A stretch of 64,000 bases of DNA from Halomarinibacterium sp041392205 (GTDB lineage Bacteria; Bacteroidota; Bacteroidia; Flavobacteriales; Flavobacteriaceae). A program made the position numbers and the translations under genes. The stretch lies in assembly GCA_041392205.1 (NCBI GenBank), contig JAWKMO010000005.1, forward strand, positions 1-64,000, read 5' to 3'. Under the pieces are notes generated by a model, which worked only from the letters and a program-made list of their open reading frames with translations, was not told the DNA's origin and searched no databases. Of this stretch, positions 25,545 to 35,208 are shown one piece after another; the stretch's first letter is position 1, and each line of letters starts with the position of its first letter.

Positions 25545-28397
25545 ATGAATACCGATTCCTTTGCCTTAAGACATATAGGACCCCGAAGAACCGATTTACC
25601 CGAAATGCTTGCTACCATTGGTGCAGCTAGTATGGAGCAGTTAATAAGTGAGACCATTCCAAACGACATTCGTTTACACAATGAACTGTCTTTGGAGCCC
25701 GCCTTAAGCGAACAAGAGTTTCTGGAGCACATTAATAGCTTAGCAGCAAAGAACTTGGTTTACAAGAGTTATATAGGTTTAGGATATCATCAAGCCAATA
25801 TACCCGCTGTTATTCAAAGAAATATTTTAGAAAACCCAGGGTGGTATACGGCTTATACCCCTTACCAAGCGGAGATTGCGCAAGGGAGATTAGAAGCATT
25901 ACTTAATTTTCAAACCATGGTCACAGACCTTACCGGTATGGAATTGGCAAATGCTTCCTTACTCGATGAAGCCACTGCTGCTGCAGAGGCCATGGCTCTC
26001 TTATTTGCGATTAGAGATCGGGATCAAAAGAAAAATAATGCTGTAAGATTTTTTGTTTCTGAAGACATTCTTCCGCAAACACATTCCCTATTACAAACAC
26101 GCTCGATCCCTTTAGGAATTGAAATAGTCGTTGGAAATCACGAAACCTTCCATTTTTCTTCAGACTATTTTGGCGCCCTATTACAATATCCAGGAAAGAG
26201 TGGCACCGTATATAACTTTAAAGATTTTGTAAATAAAGCTCAGGCATCTCAAATAAAAGTAGCTTTTGCAGCTGATATTTTAAGTTTGGTGATGCTTGAA
26301 TCTCCGGGTAATTTTGGAGCCGATGTAGTGGTAGGAACCACACAGCGTTTTGGAATTCCGTTAGGTTATGGAGGACCCCACGCCGCTTTTTTTGCCACAA
26401 AAGAAGAATATAAAAGACATATTCCTGGAAGAATTATAGGAGTTACCAAGGACACTAACGGCAATCGTGCATTACGTATGGCTTTACAAACCCGTGAGCA
26501 ACACATTAAGCGGGACAAAGCCACTTCAAACATTTGTACCGCTCAGGTTTTATTGGCCGTTATGGCAGGAATGTATGCCGTTTATCATGGACCCGAAGGA
26601 TTAAAACATATTGCAAATAAAGTTCATTTTGCAGCCGTTGCGCTTTCAGATGGGTTAAAAAAATTGGGCTTCGAACAAGTAAATGATATGTTTTTTGATA
26701 CCGTTGCCGTGAAAGCTGATAAACTAAAAGTAAAAGCCATTTCAGAACAAAAAAACATAAATTTTTATTATCCAGAAGAGCATTTGGTTTCTATCTCAAT
26801 CAATGAAACCATCAATGTAAAAGATTTAAACAATATCCTTTCGGTCTTTAGCGAATTGAAAGGGGTGGCGCCTATCCTCCTTTCAGAAATTAAGGAAGGT
26901 AATGCCATCCCTAAAGAAGTAGCAAGAAAAACCCAATTTTTACAACAGGATGTTTTTAATCGTTATCATAGCGAAACTGAGTTGATGCGATACATTAAAA
27001 AGTTGGAGCGAAAAGATTTAGCACTTAACCATTCCATGATTTCTTTGGGGTCGTGCACTATGAAGTTAAATGCCGCAGCAGAAATGCTTCCCTTAAGTGA
27101 CCCAAATTGGGGAAATATTCATCCTTTTGCGCCCTTATATCAAGCAGAAGGATACCAAATTATGCTACGTAATCTCGAAAACCAATTAACCGAAATTACC
27201 GGATTTGCAGGAACATCACTCCAACCCAACTCGGGTGCACAAGGCGAATATGCGGGTTTAATGGTAATAAGAGCTTATCACGAATCACGTGGCGACCACC
27301 ATAGAAATATTTGCTTAATTCCTTCCTCAGCCCATGGGACTAATCCTGCCAGTGCCGTGATGGCTGGAATGCAAGTAGTGGTGACCAAAGCAACCGAAGA
27401 TGGTAATATTGATGTGGAAGATTTACGTCAAAAAGCAATAGCACATAAAGACCATCTTTCATGTTTAATGGTTACCTATCCTTCTACTCACGGGGTGTAT
27501 GAAAGTGCTATTAAAGAAATTACCAGTATCATTCACCAAAATGGTGGGCAGGTGTATATGGACGGGGCCAATATGAATGCCCAAGTAGCCTTAACCAACC
27601 CAGGCGCTATTGGTGCCGATGTGTGTCATTTAAATTTACATAAAACCTTTGCTATCCCTCACGGAGGAGGGGGCCCTGGCGTTGGTCCTATATGCGTTGC
27701 TAAACAATTAGTGCCCTTTTTACCCACTAATCCCATTATTAAAACCGGTGGTGAAAAAGCCATCACAGCCATCTCTGCAGCGCCCTGGGGAAGTGCCTTG
27801 GCTTGCTTGATTTCCTATGGATATATTTGTATGTTGGGTGAAAATGGATTGAAAAAATCGACACAATATGCCATCTTAAATGCCAATTATATTAAAGAAC
27901 GACTTAAGGGATACTATCAAACACTTTATACGGGTGAAAAAGGTAGAGCTGCCCACGAAATGATTTTGGACTGCCGTCCTTTTAAAGAAAAAGGAATTGA
28001 AGTTACCGATATTGCAAAACGTCTCATGGATTATGGATTTCATGCCCCTACCGTTTCCTTTCCTGTAGCAGGAACCCTTATGGTAGAGCCTACCGAAAGT
28101 GAAAGTAAAGAAGAATTGGACCGTTTTTGTGACGCTATGATTTCCATTCGAAAAGAAATTGAAACTGCAGACAAAGACAATCCAAACAATCCTCTTAAAA
28201 ATTCCCCTCATACTTTGGCCATGATTACGTCAGATCATTGGGAGTTTCCTTATTCTAGACAGCAAGCGGCTTTTCCATTAGACTATGTTGCAGAAAATAA
28301 ATTTTGGCCCTCGGTAAGACGGGTAGATGATGCTTATGGAGATAGAAATTTAATTTGTACGTGTGCACCGATAGAGGAGTTTATGGATGTATCATAA
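25545..28397 (+). CDS. gcvP: glycine dehydrogenase (decarboxylating), P-protein
   Basis: A 950-residue single-chain P-protein of the glycine cleavage system. The start MNTDSFALRHIGPR matches the family; an upstream TTG at 25521 was rejected. The N-terminal half has YIGLGYHQANIPAVIQRNILENPGWYTAYTPYQAEIAQGRLE; the C-terminal half carries the PLP lysine in LNLHKTFAIPHGGGGPGVGPI. It decarboxylates glycine and passes the aminomethyl group to lipoylated GcvH. The gene is single; gcvT and gcvH lie elsewhere. Confidence 0.97.
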   Translation: MNTDSFALRHIGPRRTDLPEMLATIGAASMEQLISETIPNDIRLHNELSLEPALSEQEFLEHINSLAAKNLVYKSYIGLGYHQANIPAVIQRNILENPGWYTAYTPYQAEIAQGRLEALLNFQTMVTDLTGMELANASLLDEATAAAEAMALLFAIRDRDQKKNNAVRFFVSEDILPQTHSLLQTRSIPLGIEIVVGNHETFHFSSDYFGALLQYPGKSGTVYNFKDFVNKAQASQIKVAFAADILSLVMLESPGNFGADVVVGTTQRFGIPLGYGGPHAAFFATKEEYKRHIPGRIIGVTKDTNGNRALRMALQTREQHIKRDKATSNICTAQVLLAVMAGMYAVYHGPEGLKHIANKVHFAAVALSDGLKKLGFEQVNDMFFDTVAVKADKLKVKAISEQKNINFYYPEEHLVSISINETINVKDLNNILSVFSELKGVAPILLSEIKEGNAIPKEVARKTQFLQQDVFNRYHSETELMRYIKKLERKDLALNHSMISLGSCTMKLNAAAEMLPLSDPNWGNIHPFAPLYQAEGYQIMLRNLENQLTEITGFAGTSLQPNSGAQGEYAGLMVIRAYHESRGDHHRNICLIPSSAHGTNPASAVMAGMQVVVTKATEDGNIDVEDLRQKAIAHKDHLSCLMVTYPSTHGVYESAIKEITSIIHQNGGQVYMDGANMNAQVALTNPGAIGADVCHLNLHKTFAIPHGGGGPGVGPICVAKQLVPFLPTNPIIKTGGEKAITAISAAPWGSALACLISYGYICMLGENGLKKSTQYAILNANYIKERLKGYYQTLYTGEKGRAAHEMILDCRPFKEKGIEVTDIAKRLMDYGFHAPTVSFPVAGTLMVEPTESESKEELDRFCDAMISIRKEIETADKDNPNNPLKNSPHTLAMITSDHWEFPYSRQQAAFPLDYVAENKFWPSVRRVDDAYGDRNLICTCAPIEEFMDVS

Positions 28398-28565
28398 AAT
28401 TATTAAAAAAGTATTGTCTTTTTTTTAAAGTAAGGGTTGTAAAATTGTGAATTTTATATTTTAAATTCATTTTTTTAGGAATCCTTTAAATTAAGAGGTT
28501 TTACGTTAGATATCTTCGTAAAGTTTCATGCTTTTACATACCTTTATTCAAAATTTTAACAACTT

Positions 28566-29627
28566 ATGAAGTGTGTTATCACAGGAACAGGAAGCTATAT
28601 CCCCAGTACAGTAGCAACCAACAAAGGATTTGAACAGCATAGTTTCTACAACGAAGATGGTTCGCCACTTTCGCATGAAAATACCATTATTATTGAAAAA
28701 TTTAAAGCCATTACAGGTATTTCAGAAAGAAGGTATATAGACCATAAATTAGTTACTTCAGAAATTGCTGCTTTTGCTTCAGAAAAAGCCATTGAAGATG
28801 CCAACTTAGATAGAGAAACGTTAGATTACATTATTGTAGCACACAACTATGGCGATGTAAAATACGGTTCACAACAAAGTGATACTGTACCAAGTTTGGC
28901 CTCTAGAGTAAAGCATTTACTTAAAATTAAAAACCCCAATTGTGTTGCTTACGACATCCTTTTTGGTTGTCCAGGGTGGGTAGAAGCCATGATACAATCC
29001 TATGCTTTTATGAAAGCAGGAATGGCAAAAAAATGCCTTGTAATTGGAGCCGAATCTTTATCGAGAGTCGTGGACCAACACGATCGCGATTCCATGATTT
29101 ACAGCGATGGTGCAGGAGCCGTAATTTTAGAAGCTGTAGACGCTGTACAAAAAGGTATTATGGCACACCATTCTGCAACCTTTGCCTATGACGAAGCACA
29201 CTTTATCTATTTTGGCGAATCGTATAACCAAGACTTAAATGACGCTAGAAAATACATTAAAATGTATGGCCGGAAAATTTATGAATTTGCTATAACCCAC
29301 GTTCCCAATGCGATGAAAACTTGTTTAGAAAAGGCAAATGTGGATATTAATGACGTAAAAAAAGTTTTTATTCATCAAGCTAATGAAAAAATGGATGAAG
29401 CTATTATCCATCGTTTTTATAAGCTTTTTGGGAAGACAGCCCCTCATGATGTCATGCCTATGACCATCAATAAATTGGGGAATTCAAGTGTCGCAACGGT
29501 GCCTACACTCTATGACTTAGTTTTAAAAGGGGAACTAGAAGGACACCAGGTTGAAAAGGGAGATATAGTTCTCTTCGCCAGTGTGGGAGCTGGCATGAAC
29601 ATTAACGCTATTGTATATCAAGTTTAA
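28566..29627 (+). CDS. 3-oxoacyl-ACP synthase III-like ketosynthase
   Basis: A 353-residue thiolase-fold enzyme of the KAS III group. The active-site Cys lies in LFGCPGWVEAM, the His in FIHQANEKMDEA, and the Asn in NKLGNSSVATVPTLYDL; the triad is complete. The N-terminus (MKCVITGTGSYIPSTVATN) and an ITGISERRY segment are also typical. It is not the housekeeping FabH by context: a methyltransferase and a glycosyltransferase follow with tiny gaps, suggesting a dedicated lipid or secondary-metabolite step. The acyl substrate is unknown. Confidence 0.87.
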   Translation: MKCVITGTGSYIPSTVATNKGFEQHSFYNEDGSPLSHENTIIIEKFKAITGISERRYIDHKLVTSEIAAFASEKAIEDANLDRETLDYIIVAHNYGDVKYGSQQSDTVPSLASRVKHLLKIKNPNCVAYDILFGCPGWVEAMIQSYAFMKAGMAKKCLVIGAESLSRVVDQHDRDSMIYSDGAGAVILEAVDAVQKGIMAHHSATFAYDEAHFIYFGESYNQDLNDARKYIKMYGRKIYEFAITHVPNAMKTCLEKANVDINDVKKVFIHQANEKMDEAIIHRFYKLFGKTAPHDVMPMTINKLGNSSVATVPTLYDLVLKGELEGHQVEKGDIVLFASVGAGMNINAIVYQV

Positions 29628-29630
29628 CGT

Positions 29631-30152
29631 ATGTACGAAGGTAAATACCCCAAAAAACGTTACAAGTACACCCTAGAATTTTTAAAAAATACTATTTCTA
29701 CACAAGATAGAATTTTGGATTTGGGAGTAGAAAACCCTTTTTCCGAAATCTTAAAAAAAGAAGGTTTTCAAGTTACCAATACGCAAGGGGAGGATTTGGA
29801 TTTGGATACTTCTGCCGTAAAAAAGGAGGATTATGATGTGGTCACTGCTTTTGAAATTTTTGAGCATTTGGTTTCGCCATTTACGGTAATCCAAGAGATA
29901 AAAGCAAAAAAATTGATTGCATCAGTACCATTAAAACTATGGTTTGCATCGGCTTATAGAAGTAAAACCGACGAGCGCGATCGCCATTACCACGAATTTG
30001 AAGATTGGCAATTTGACTGGCTACTAGAGAAAGCCGGATGGAAAATTAAAAAGCGAGAAAAGTTTACTCATCCCGTAAAAAAAGTGGGGATACGCCCCAT
30101 TTTAAGACGCTTTACGCCAAGATATTATTTGGTGTATGCAGAAAGGAGTTAA
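29631..30152 (+). CDS. class I SAM-dependent methyltransferase
   Basis: A 173-residue small methyltransferase. The glycine motif is weak: ILDLGVENPFSEILKKEGF replaces the usual GxGxG, but DVVTAFEIFEHLVSPFTVIQEI (motif with conserved acidic and EH) is clear. Its C-terminal segment YYLVYAER is common in methyltransferases near glycosyltransferases. It starts 3 bases after the ketosynthase and overlaps the glycosyltransferase start by one base (TAATG). Substrate unknown. Confidence 0.8.
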   Translation: MYEGKYPKKRYKYTLEFLKNTISTQDRILDLGVENPFSEILKKEGFQVTNTQGEDLDLDTSAVKKEDYDVVTAFEIFEHLVSPFTVIQEIKAKKLIASVPLKLWFASAYRSKTDERDRHYHEFEDWQFDWLLEKAGWKIKKREKFTHPVKKVGIRPILRRFTPRYYLVYAERS

Positions 30153-30991
30153 TGAATTTTTATATTATAATACCCGCTCATAACGAAGAAGCTTTTATTG
30201 AAAAGACCCTGCAATCTTTAGTTTCCCAAAGCTTGCTTCCCAAAAGAATAATTGTGGTAAATGATCATTCTACAGATGGAACACAGCAAATAATCGACCA
30301 TTATTCAAAATCCTTCCCATTTATTTCTTCTATTACAATTTCTTCTGAAGAACAACACCTACCCGGTTCAAAAGTTATTCAGGCATTTCAAAAAGGACTT
30401 GAAAAGCTAGATGCTAACTTTGATATTCTTTGCAAGTTTGATGCAGATCTTATTTTCCCCAATAACTACCTCGAAAAAATTTCTGAAATATTTGAAAACA
30501 ACCCAAAATGTGGGATGGCAGGAGGTTTTTGTTATATTGAAAGAGGCGGAAACTGGATTTTAGAAAATTTAACCCGTAAAGACCACCTTCGTGGTGCCCT
30601 TAAAACTTATCGAAAAGAATGCTTCCAAGATATTGGCGGTGTAAAAGCATCGATGGGTTGGGATACCGTGGATGAGTTACTGGCACAATACCATGGTTGG
30701 GATATTATAACGGATGAATCCTTGGAAGTAAAACATTTAAAACCCACGGGAGCCACCTATACAAAAGCTTCCAAATACAAACAAGGAGAAGCTTTTAAGA
30801 AAATTCGCTACGGATTTTGGCTTACCTTTATCGCCACCACTAAATTGGCTTTAAGAAAGCGAAATTTCCCTTTCTTTTTACACACCATGTTTGGGTATTT
30901 AAAGGCAAGTAATGAATTTATAGTTTCTAAAGATGAAGGCAAATTTATCAGAAACCTTCGATGGAAGAATATTAAGAAAAAGTTATTTTAG
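30152..30991 (+). CDS. family 2 glycosyltransferase
   Basis: A 279-residue GT-A enzyme. The N-terminal nucleotide fold is FYIIIPAHNEEAFIEKTLQSLVSQ, then VVNDHSTDGT, and the metal-binding DxD in CKFDADLIFPNNYL (DAD). GWDTVDELLAQYHGW near residue 170 is the acceptor-side acidic motif. There is no membrane helix in the first 200 residues. Translation is coupled to the preceding methyltransferase by a TAATG overlap. Family knowledge: transfers sugar from a nucleotide donor to a lipid or glycan; the actual pair is not known. Confidence 0.88.
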   Translation: MNFYIIIPAHNEEAFIEKTLQSLVSQSLLPKRIIVVNDHSTDGTQQIIDHYSKSFPFISSITISSEEQHLPGSKVIQAFQKGLEKLDANFDILCKFDADLIFPNNYLEKISEIFENNPKCGMAGGFCYIERGGNWILENLTRKDHLRGALKTYRKECFQDIGGVKASMGWDTVDELLAQYHGWDIITDESLEVKHLKPTGATYTKASKYKQGEAFKKIRYGFWLTFIATTKLALRKRNFPFFLHTMFGYLKASNEFIVSKDEGKFIRNLRWKNIKKKLF

Positions 30992-31048
30992 CTATTGTTG
31001 TTATTCCCAAACATCATTATGCTTAATTTTGATTCCTAAACCATACCT

Positions 31049-32125
31049 ATGAAACCTATTTTTTTTCTATTTTCACTTTTTCTTGTTTTTTCCTGTGCCG
31101 AAAAGGAACCCAAAACTACTGAAGCCCCACAACCTAAAAAACCTAAAAATATTATTTTACTCATAGGCGATGGGACGGGTCTAAGCCAAGTATCATCGGC
31201 CCAATTTTTTAAGGACAGCCCTTCTAATTATGATCGTTTTCCAGTGATTGGATTGATTAAAACCTCCTCTGCAAGCGATTTGGTAACCGATTCTGCTGCT
31301 GGAGCCACCGCCTTTGCCAGTGGTGTTAAAACCTACAACGGTGCCGTAGGTGTAGATAAAGATTCTTCCTCTGTTAAGACCCTTGTTGAAATTGCATCCG
31401 AAAAAGGAATGACCACAGGACTTATTGCCACTTCATCAATTACCCACGCAACTCCAGCATGCTTTTTTGCCCATTCAAAAAGTAGAGATAATCACGAAGA
31501 AATTGCCTCTTTTTTATCAAAATCTGATATCGATTTCTTTGCGGGAGCGGGACTTAAATATTTTAATAAAAGAAAGGATAGTTTAAATTTATTGAATGAA
31601 TTTCAAAAAAACGGCTTTGAAATAGACACCCTATCCCTTTCTGAAAAAAACGCTAAAAAAGTAGGTTTTTTATTGGCAGATAAAAGTATGCCTAAAATGA
31701 TAGAAGGACGGGGTAATTTTTTAATCGAAGCAACCATGTTAGCAACCCAAAAACTTTCCGAAGACAGCTCTGGATTTTTCTTAATGGTAGAGGGTTCCCA
31801 AATAGACTGGGGAGGACACGAAAATGATGCTGCGTATTTAATTTCTGAACTAATAGATTTTGACAACACCCTTGGTGCGGTTTTAGACTTTGCAAAACAA
31901 AATGGAGAAACCCTAGTTATTGTTACGGCAGATCACGAAACGGGAGGATTCTCCCTTAGCGCTAATGGAGAAGATTACAATCAAATTATTTCAACTTTTT
32001 CTACCCATGGCCATACAGCAACTATGGTTCCCGTATTTGCCTATGGACCCGGAGCTTCAAATTTTGGGGGGATTTATGACAACACCGAGATTTTTCATAA
32101 AATAGTAGCATTGGTTTCAGAATAA
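31049..32125 (+). CDS. alkaline phosphatase lipoprotein (PhoA family)
   Basis: A 358-residue lipoprotein (signal ending FLVFSCAEKEP, Cys16) with the PhoA-type alkaline phosphatase core. Metal site IILLIGDGTGLSQ, the nucleophilic serine in VTDSAAGATAFASG, VEGSQIDWGGHENDA, and VTADHETGGFS are all present. Compared with E. coli PhoA it lacks large inserts. Family knowledge: it hydrolyses phosphomonoesters in the periplasm or at the surface, releasing inorganic phosphate. It begins 57 bases after the glycosyltransferase; it may be separate from that operon. No Pho-box-like repeat was recognised. Confidence 0.92.
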   Translation: MKPIFFLFSLFLVFSCAEKEPKTTEAPQPKKPKNIILLIGDGTGLSQVSSAQFFKDSPSNYDRFPVIGLIKTSSASDLVTDSAAGATAFASGVKTYNGAVGVDKDSSSVKTLVEIASEKGMTTGLIATSSITHATPACFFAHSKSRDNHEEIASFLSKSDIDFFAGAGLKYFNKRKDSLNLLNEFQKNGFEIDTLSLSEKNAKKVGFLLADKSMPKMIEGRGNFLIEATMLATQKLSEDSSGFFLMVEGSQIDWGGHENDAAYLISELIDFDNTLGAVLDFAKQNGETLVIVTADHETGGFSLSANGEDYNQIISTFSTHGHTATMVPVFAYGPGASNFGGIYDNTEIFHKIVALVSE

Positions 32126-32254
32126 ATCTTTCTTCGCAAGAAACAATGCGGTAATTTTTTTACTTTAGCTATTTATGAAATGTCCATCATTTTTATAAAT
32201 ACTAATCAAAACTTAAATGCTTTCCTTTTTTTGTAAAGCAAATAAACAACACAA

Positions 32255-32992
32255 ATGAAGTATCTTGCCGATATAGGTTCTTATTTTATCATGCTTAGGC
32301 AAGTATTTAGCCGTCCAACAAAGACTTCCGTATTACGGGAGCTCATATTAAAAGAGATTGATGAATTGGTTATCGATTCCTTAGGCATTGTAATTTTTAT
32401 TTCTTTTTTTGTGGGAGGTGTTGTGGCTATACAAACAGCCCTAAACATAGACAATCCACTTATCCCAGATTATTTAGTTGGCTTTGCCACACGACAATCT
32501 ATTGTACTGGAATTTGCCCCTACTTTTATGTCTATCATCATGGCAGGAAAAATGGGTTCTTTTATAACATCCAGTATTGGATCGATGCGTGTTACTGAAC
32601 AAATTGATGCCCTTGAGGTGATGGGAATTAATCCCTTAAACTATTTAGTATTTCCAAAAATCATTGCCTTATTGCTATACCCATTTGTCATTGCCATTTC
32701 TATGTTTTTAGGAATATTAGGAGGTTGGGTTGCTGGGGTTTATGGAGGCTTTAGCACTTCGGATGCCTTTATACAAGGGCTTCAAGAAGATTTTATCCCG
32801 TTTCATATTATTTATGCTTTTATAAAAACCTTTGTTTTTGCCTTTATTCTTGCAACGGTACCTTCTTGGCAAGGATTTTATATGAAAGGCGGCGCACTGG
32901 AAGTAGGAAAAGCAAGTACAAACTCCTTTGTTTGGACAAGTGTCTTAATTATTTTGTCCAATTACATTATAACCACCTTACTCCTAAGCTAA
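32255..32992 (+). CDS. MlaE-family lipid ABC transporter permease
   Basis: A 245-residue membrane protein with about five to six helices and the MlaE signature IIMAGKMGSFITSSIGSMRVTEQIDALEVMGINPLNYLVFPK. It is directly coupled to an MlaF-type ATPase gene (TAATG). Family knowledge: MlaE and MlaF with an MCE protein move phospholipids between the inner and outer membranes. The MCE substrate-binding component is not in this window. Confidence 0.92.
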   Translation: MKYLADIGSYFIMLRQVFSRPTKTSVLRELILKEIDELVIDSLGIVIFISFFVGGVVAIQTALNIDNPLIPDYLVGFATRQSIVLEFAPTFMSIIMAGKMGSFITSSIGSMRVTEQIDALEVMGINPLNYLVFPKIIALLLYPFVIAISMFLGILGGWVAGVYGGFSTSDAFIQGLQEDFIPFHIIYAFIKTFVFAFILATVPSWQGFYMKGGALEVGKASTNSFVWTSVLIILSNYIITTLLLS

Positions 32993-33756
32993 TGATTGTT
33001 GTAGAAGATTTACATAAGAGTTTTGGAGAAGAAGAAATTTTGAAAGGAATTTCCACCGTTTTTGAAAAAGGCAAAACCAATTTAATTATTGGGCAAAGCG
33101 GTAGTGGTAAAACCGTTTTTCTAAAATGCTTACTAGGTCTTTTTCAAGCTGAAAAAGGGAAAATTATATACGAAAACAAAGCCATACAAGAAATGGATGA
33201 CGATGAAAAAAAAGACCTTCGGCAACAAATGGGTATGGTTTTTCAAGGCGGTGCATTATTTGATTCTATGACGGTGCAAGAAAACGTTATGTTTCCTTTG
33301 CGTATGTTTTCTAAAAAGAAAAAAGAGGAAATGCTTCATCGGGTAAATGAAGTGTTAACTAGAGTAAACTTAGTTAATGCTAATGAAAAATACCCTTCCG
33401 AAATTTCTGGTGGGATGCAAAAAAGAGTTGCCATTGCCAGGGCCATTGTAAACAACCCAAGATACCTTTTTTGTGATGAACCCAATTCTGGTTTAGATCC
33501 CAAAACAGCCATTTTAATCGATAATCTTATTCAGGAAATTACCCAAGAGTACAATATTACCACGGTTATTAATACACACGATATGAATAGCGTGATGGAG
33601 ATAGGTGAAAAAATAATTTTTTTGCAAAAAGGAAACTTAGCTTGGGAAGGCGATCATACCCAAATCTTTAAAACCAATAACAAAGATGTTACCGATTTTG
33701 TGTATTCTTCAGATTTGTTTAAGAAAATAAGGGATATTCAGAATTTAGAAAACTAA
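32992..33756 (+). CDS. MlaF-family ABC transporter ATPase
   Basis: A 254-residue ATPase. Start ATG 32992 overlaps the permease stop (TAATG); the frame continues upstream inside the permease gene but that is a shadow. Walker A is IGQSGSGKTVF, the Q-loop MVFQGGALFDSMTV, the signature EISGGMQKRVAIARA, Walker B YLFCDEPNSGLDP and the switch histidine INTHDMNS. The EISGGM signature is typical of MlaF. It converges with the DUF389 gene with no gap. Confidence 0.95.
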   Translation: MIVVEDLHKSFGEEEILKGISTVFEKGKTNLIIGQSGSGKTVFLKCLLGLFQAEKGKIIYENKAIQEMDDDEKKDLRQQMGMVFQGGALFDSMTVQENVMFPLRMFSKKKKEEMLHRVNEVLTRVNLVNANEKYPSEISGGMQKRVAIARAIVNNPRYLFCDEPNSGLDPKTAILIDNLIQEITQEYNITTVINTHDMNSVMEIGEKIIFLQKGNLAWEGDHTQIFKTNNKDVTDFVYSSDLFKKIRDIQNLEN

Positions 33757-35208
33757 TTATCGTACCACTAGGGTATCCAAATTAAGTTTATACTTTAACC
33801 AAGTATAAAGTTTCTTCTTTTCACTGTTTATGGTCGCTTCACTAGCAGATTCTTTCCATTCAGTTTGAAACATTCTTAAAGTATCAATTTTTTCAAAATT
33901 AGAGTATAAGGTAGAAGAATAGCTTAATGCTTTTAAGTTTTCATAATTTATTGTAGCTTCATCACAAATAGTTTTAAAAGGAATTTGCTCCTTTTCAAGC
34001 TTACTTAATTTCGCTACTTCTTTTTCTAGGAATTCAATTTTTTGCGATTTTGAAGAGATATCCAACGAATCTCTAGAACGAAGTTCAGACATATAACGCA
34101 TTTCATTTTCGAGATCATTTTCACCCGTATGTTGATTTAGTAATAATTGAGTGTTACCTAAGGCGTCATAATCTTTTAAACGACCCCGTAATACTTCCAT
34201 AGTAATTTCGTCTATTTGTTGATTTCCAAACGGTGTAATTTCAATGGTTGAACCATTTTTTGGTTGGTAATTATAGGCCGCATATTTTTTCACATAACCA
34301 GCATTTGGTAATGCATTTAATTCATTATTAATAAATTTCTGAGCTTCATTTTTAAATTGTGTTTCTTTTAATACTTGGTAAAAGGTGTACGCAGGAAAAA
34401 TCATAACTACAATAGCCACTAAGGATGCAAAACGGGCAATGCGTTTTCTTCGGGTAGAATTGGCGTATTTAATCATAGGAAACCGAAGCAATTTTATAAC
34501 CAAAAAAGTGGCAAGGGCAATAAAAATGGTATTGATAATAAAAAGATAAAAAGCACCCCAGGCAAAACTTAGTCCTTTAGTGTTTCCAATAAAAGCTTCG
34601 GCGAGTCCATAACCCACAGTACACAAGGGGGGCATTAATGCCGTTGCAATGGCCACTCCAAAAATAACACTGGCAATAGTGCCTTTTTTGGTACGTGCAA
34701 TAATGAGTGCCAAGCCTCCAAAAAAAGCAATAAGGACATCTCGTATATCGGGTTGGGTACGGGCTAATAATTCGGAAGATTCATAGCGAAGCGGAAATAA
34801 CCAAAAAAAGAGAAATGCAGTGAAGACACTTAAAAAAATCATAACTCCAAAGTTGATAAGCGATTTCTTTAAGGTATCAATATCATTAATGGCGAGGGAA
34901 AGACCAATGCCTAAAATAGGACCCATTAAGGGAGAAATAAGCATGGCTCCTATAATAACTGCTGTGGAGTTTGCATTTAAACCCACTGAGGCTACAAAAA
35001 TAGAGCATACTAAAATCCAAGCGGTTGCTCCTTTAAAAGGAATATCTTTAACAATAGCATCTATGGTACTTTCCCTATCGGTATCCTCTCTAAAATCAAG
35101 TAGGTCAAGAACAAAATTTTTAATTTTTGAAAAAAGTCCTTTTGCTTCTTGTTGTATCGCTTTTTTGTTTTCTTCTATGGCTTTATCTTTATTTTGATTG
35201 TTTTCCAT
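33757..35208 (-). CDS. DUF389 membrane protein
   Basis: A 483-residue protein. Residues ~60-290 form several transmembrane helices with the typical DUF389 run (ANSTAVIIGAMLISPLMGPILGIGLSLAI and ALMPPLCTVGYGLA). The C-terminal ~200 residues are soluble, with a coiled-coil like segment (DSLDISSKSQKIEFLEKEVAKLSKLEKEQ). Function unknown. Its ATG adjoins the manC stop codon without a gap. The order SprT-like, manC, DUF389 suggests an operon. Confidence 0.9.
   Translation of the reverse strand: MENNQNKDKAIEENKKAIQQEAKGLFSKIKNFVLDLLDFREDTDRESTIDAIVKDIPFKGATAWILVCSIFVASVGLNANSTAVIIGAMLISPLMGPILGIGLSLAINDIDTLKKSLINFGVMIFLSVFTAFLFFWLFPLRYESSELLARTQPDIRDVLIAFFGGLALIIARTKKGTIASVIFGVAIATALMPPLCTVGYGLAEAFIGNTKGLSFAWGAFYLFIINTIFIALATFLVIKLLRFPMIKYANSTRRKRIARFASLVAIVVMIFPAYTFYQVLKETQFKNEAQKFINNELNALPNAGYVKKYAAYNYQPKNGSTIEITPFGNQQIDEITMEVLRGRLKDYDALGNTQLLLNQHTGENDLENEMRYMSELRSRDSLDISSKSQKIEFLEKEVAKLSKLEKEQIPFKTICDEATINYENLKALSYSSTLYSNFEKIDTLRMFQTEWKESASEATINSEKKKLYTWLKYKLNLDTLVVR

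Noticed and set aside
28398..28565. riboswitch or small RNA in the gap between gcvP and the ketosynthase gene
   Set aside because: The 168 bases are AT-rich with no convincing stem series; at most a weak TACCTTTA box near 28540 could be a promoter.
34820..35197. 125-codon open frame opposite DUF389
   Set aside because: A shadow of the membrane-protein gene: it is entirely antisense to its helices and has no supporting features.
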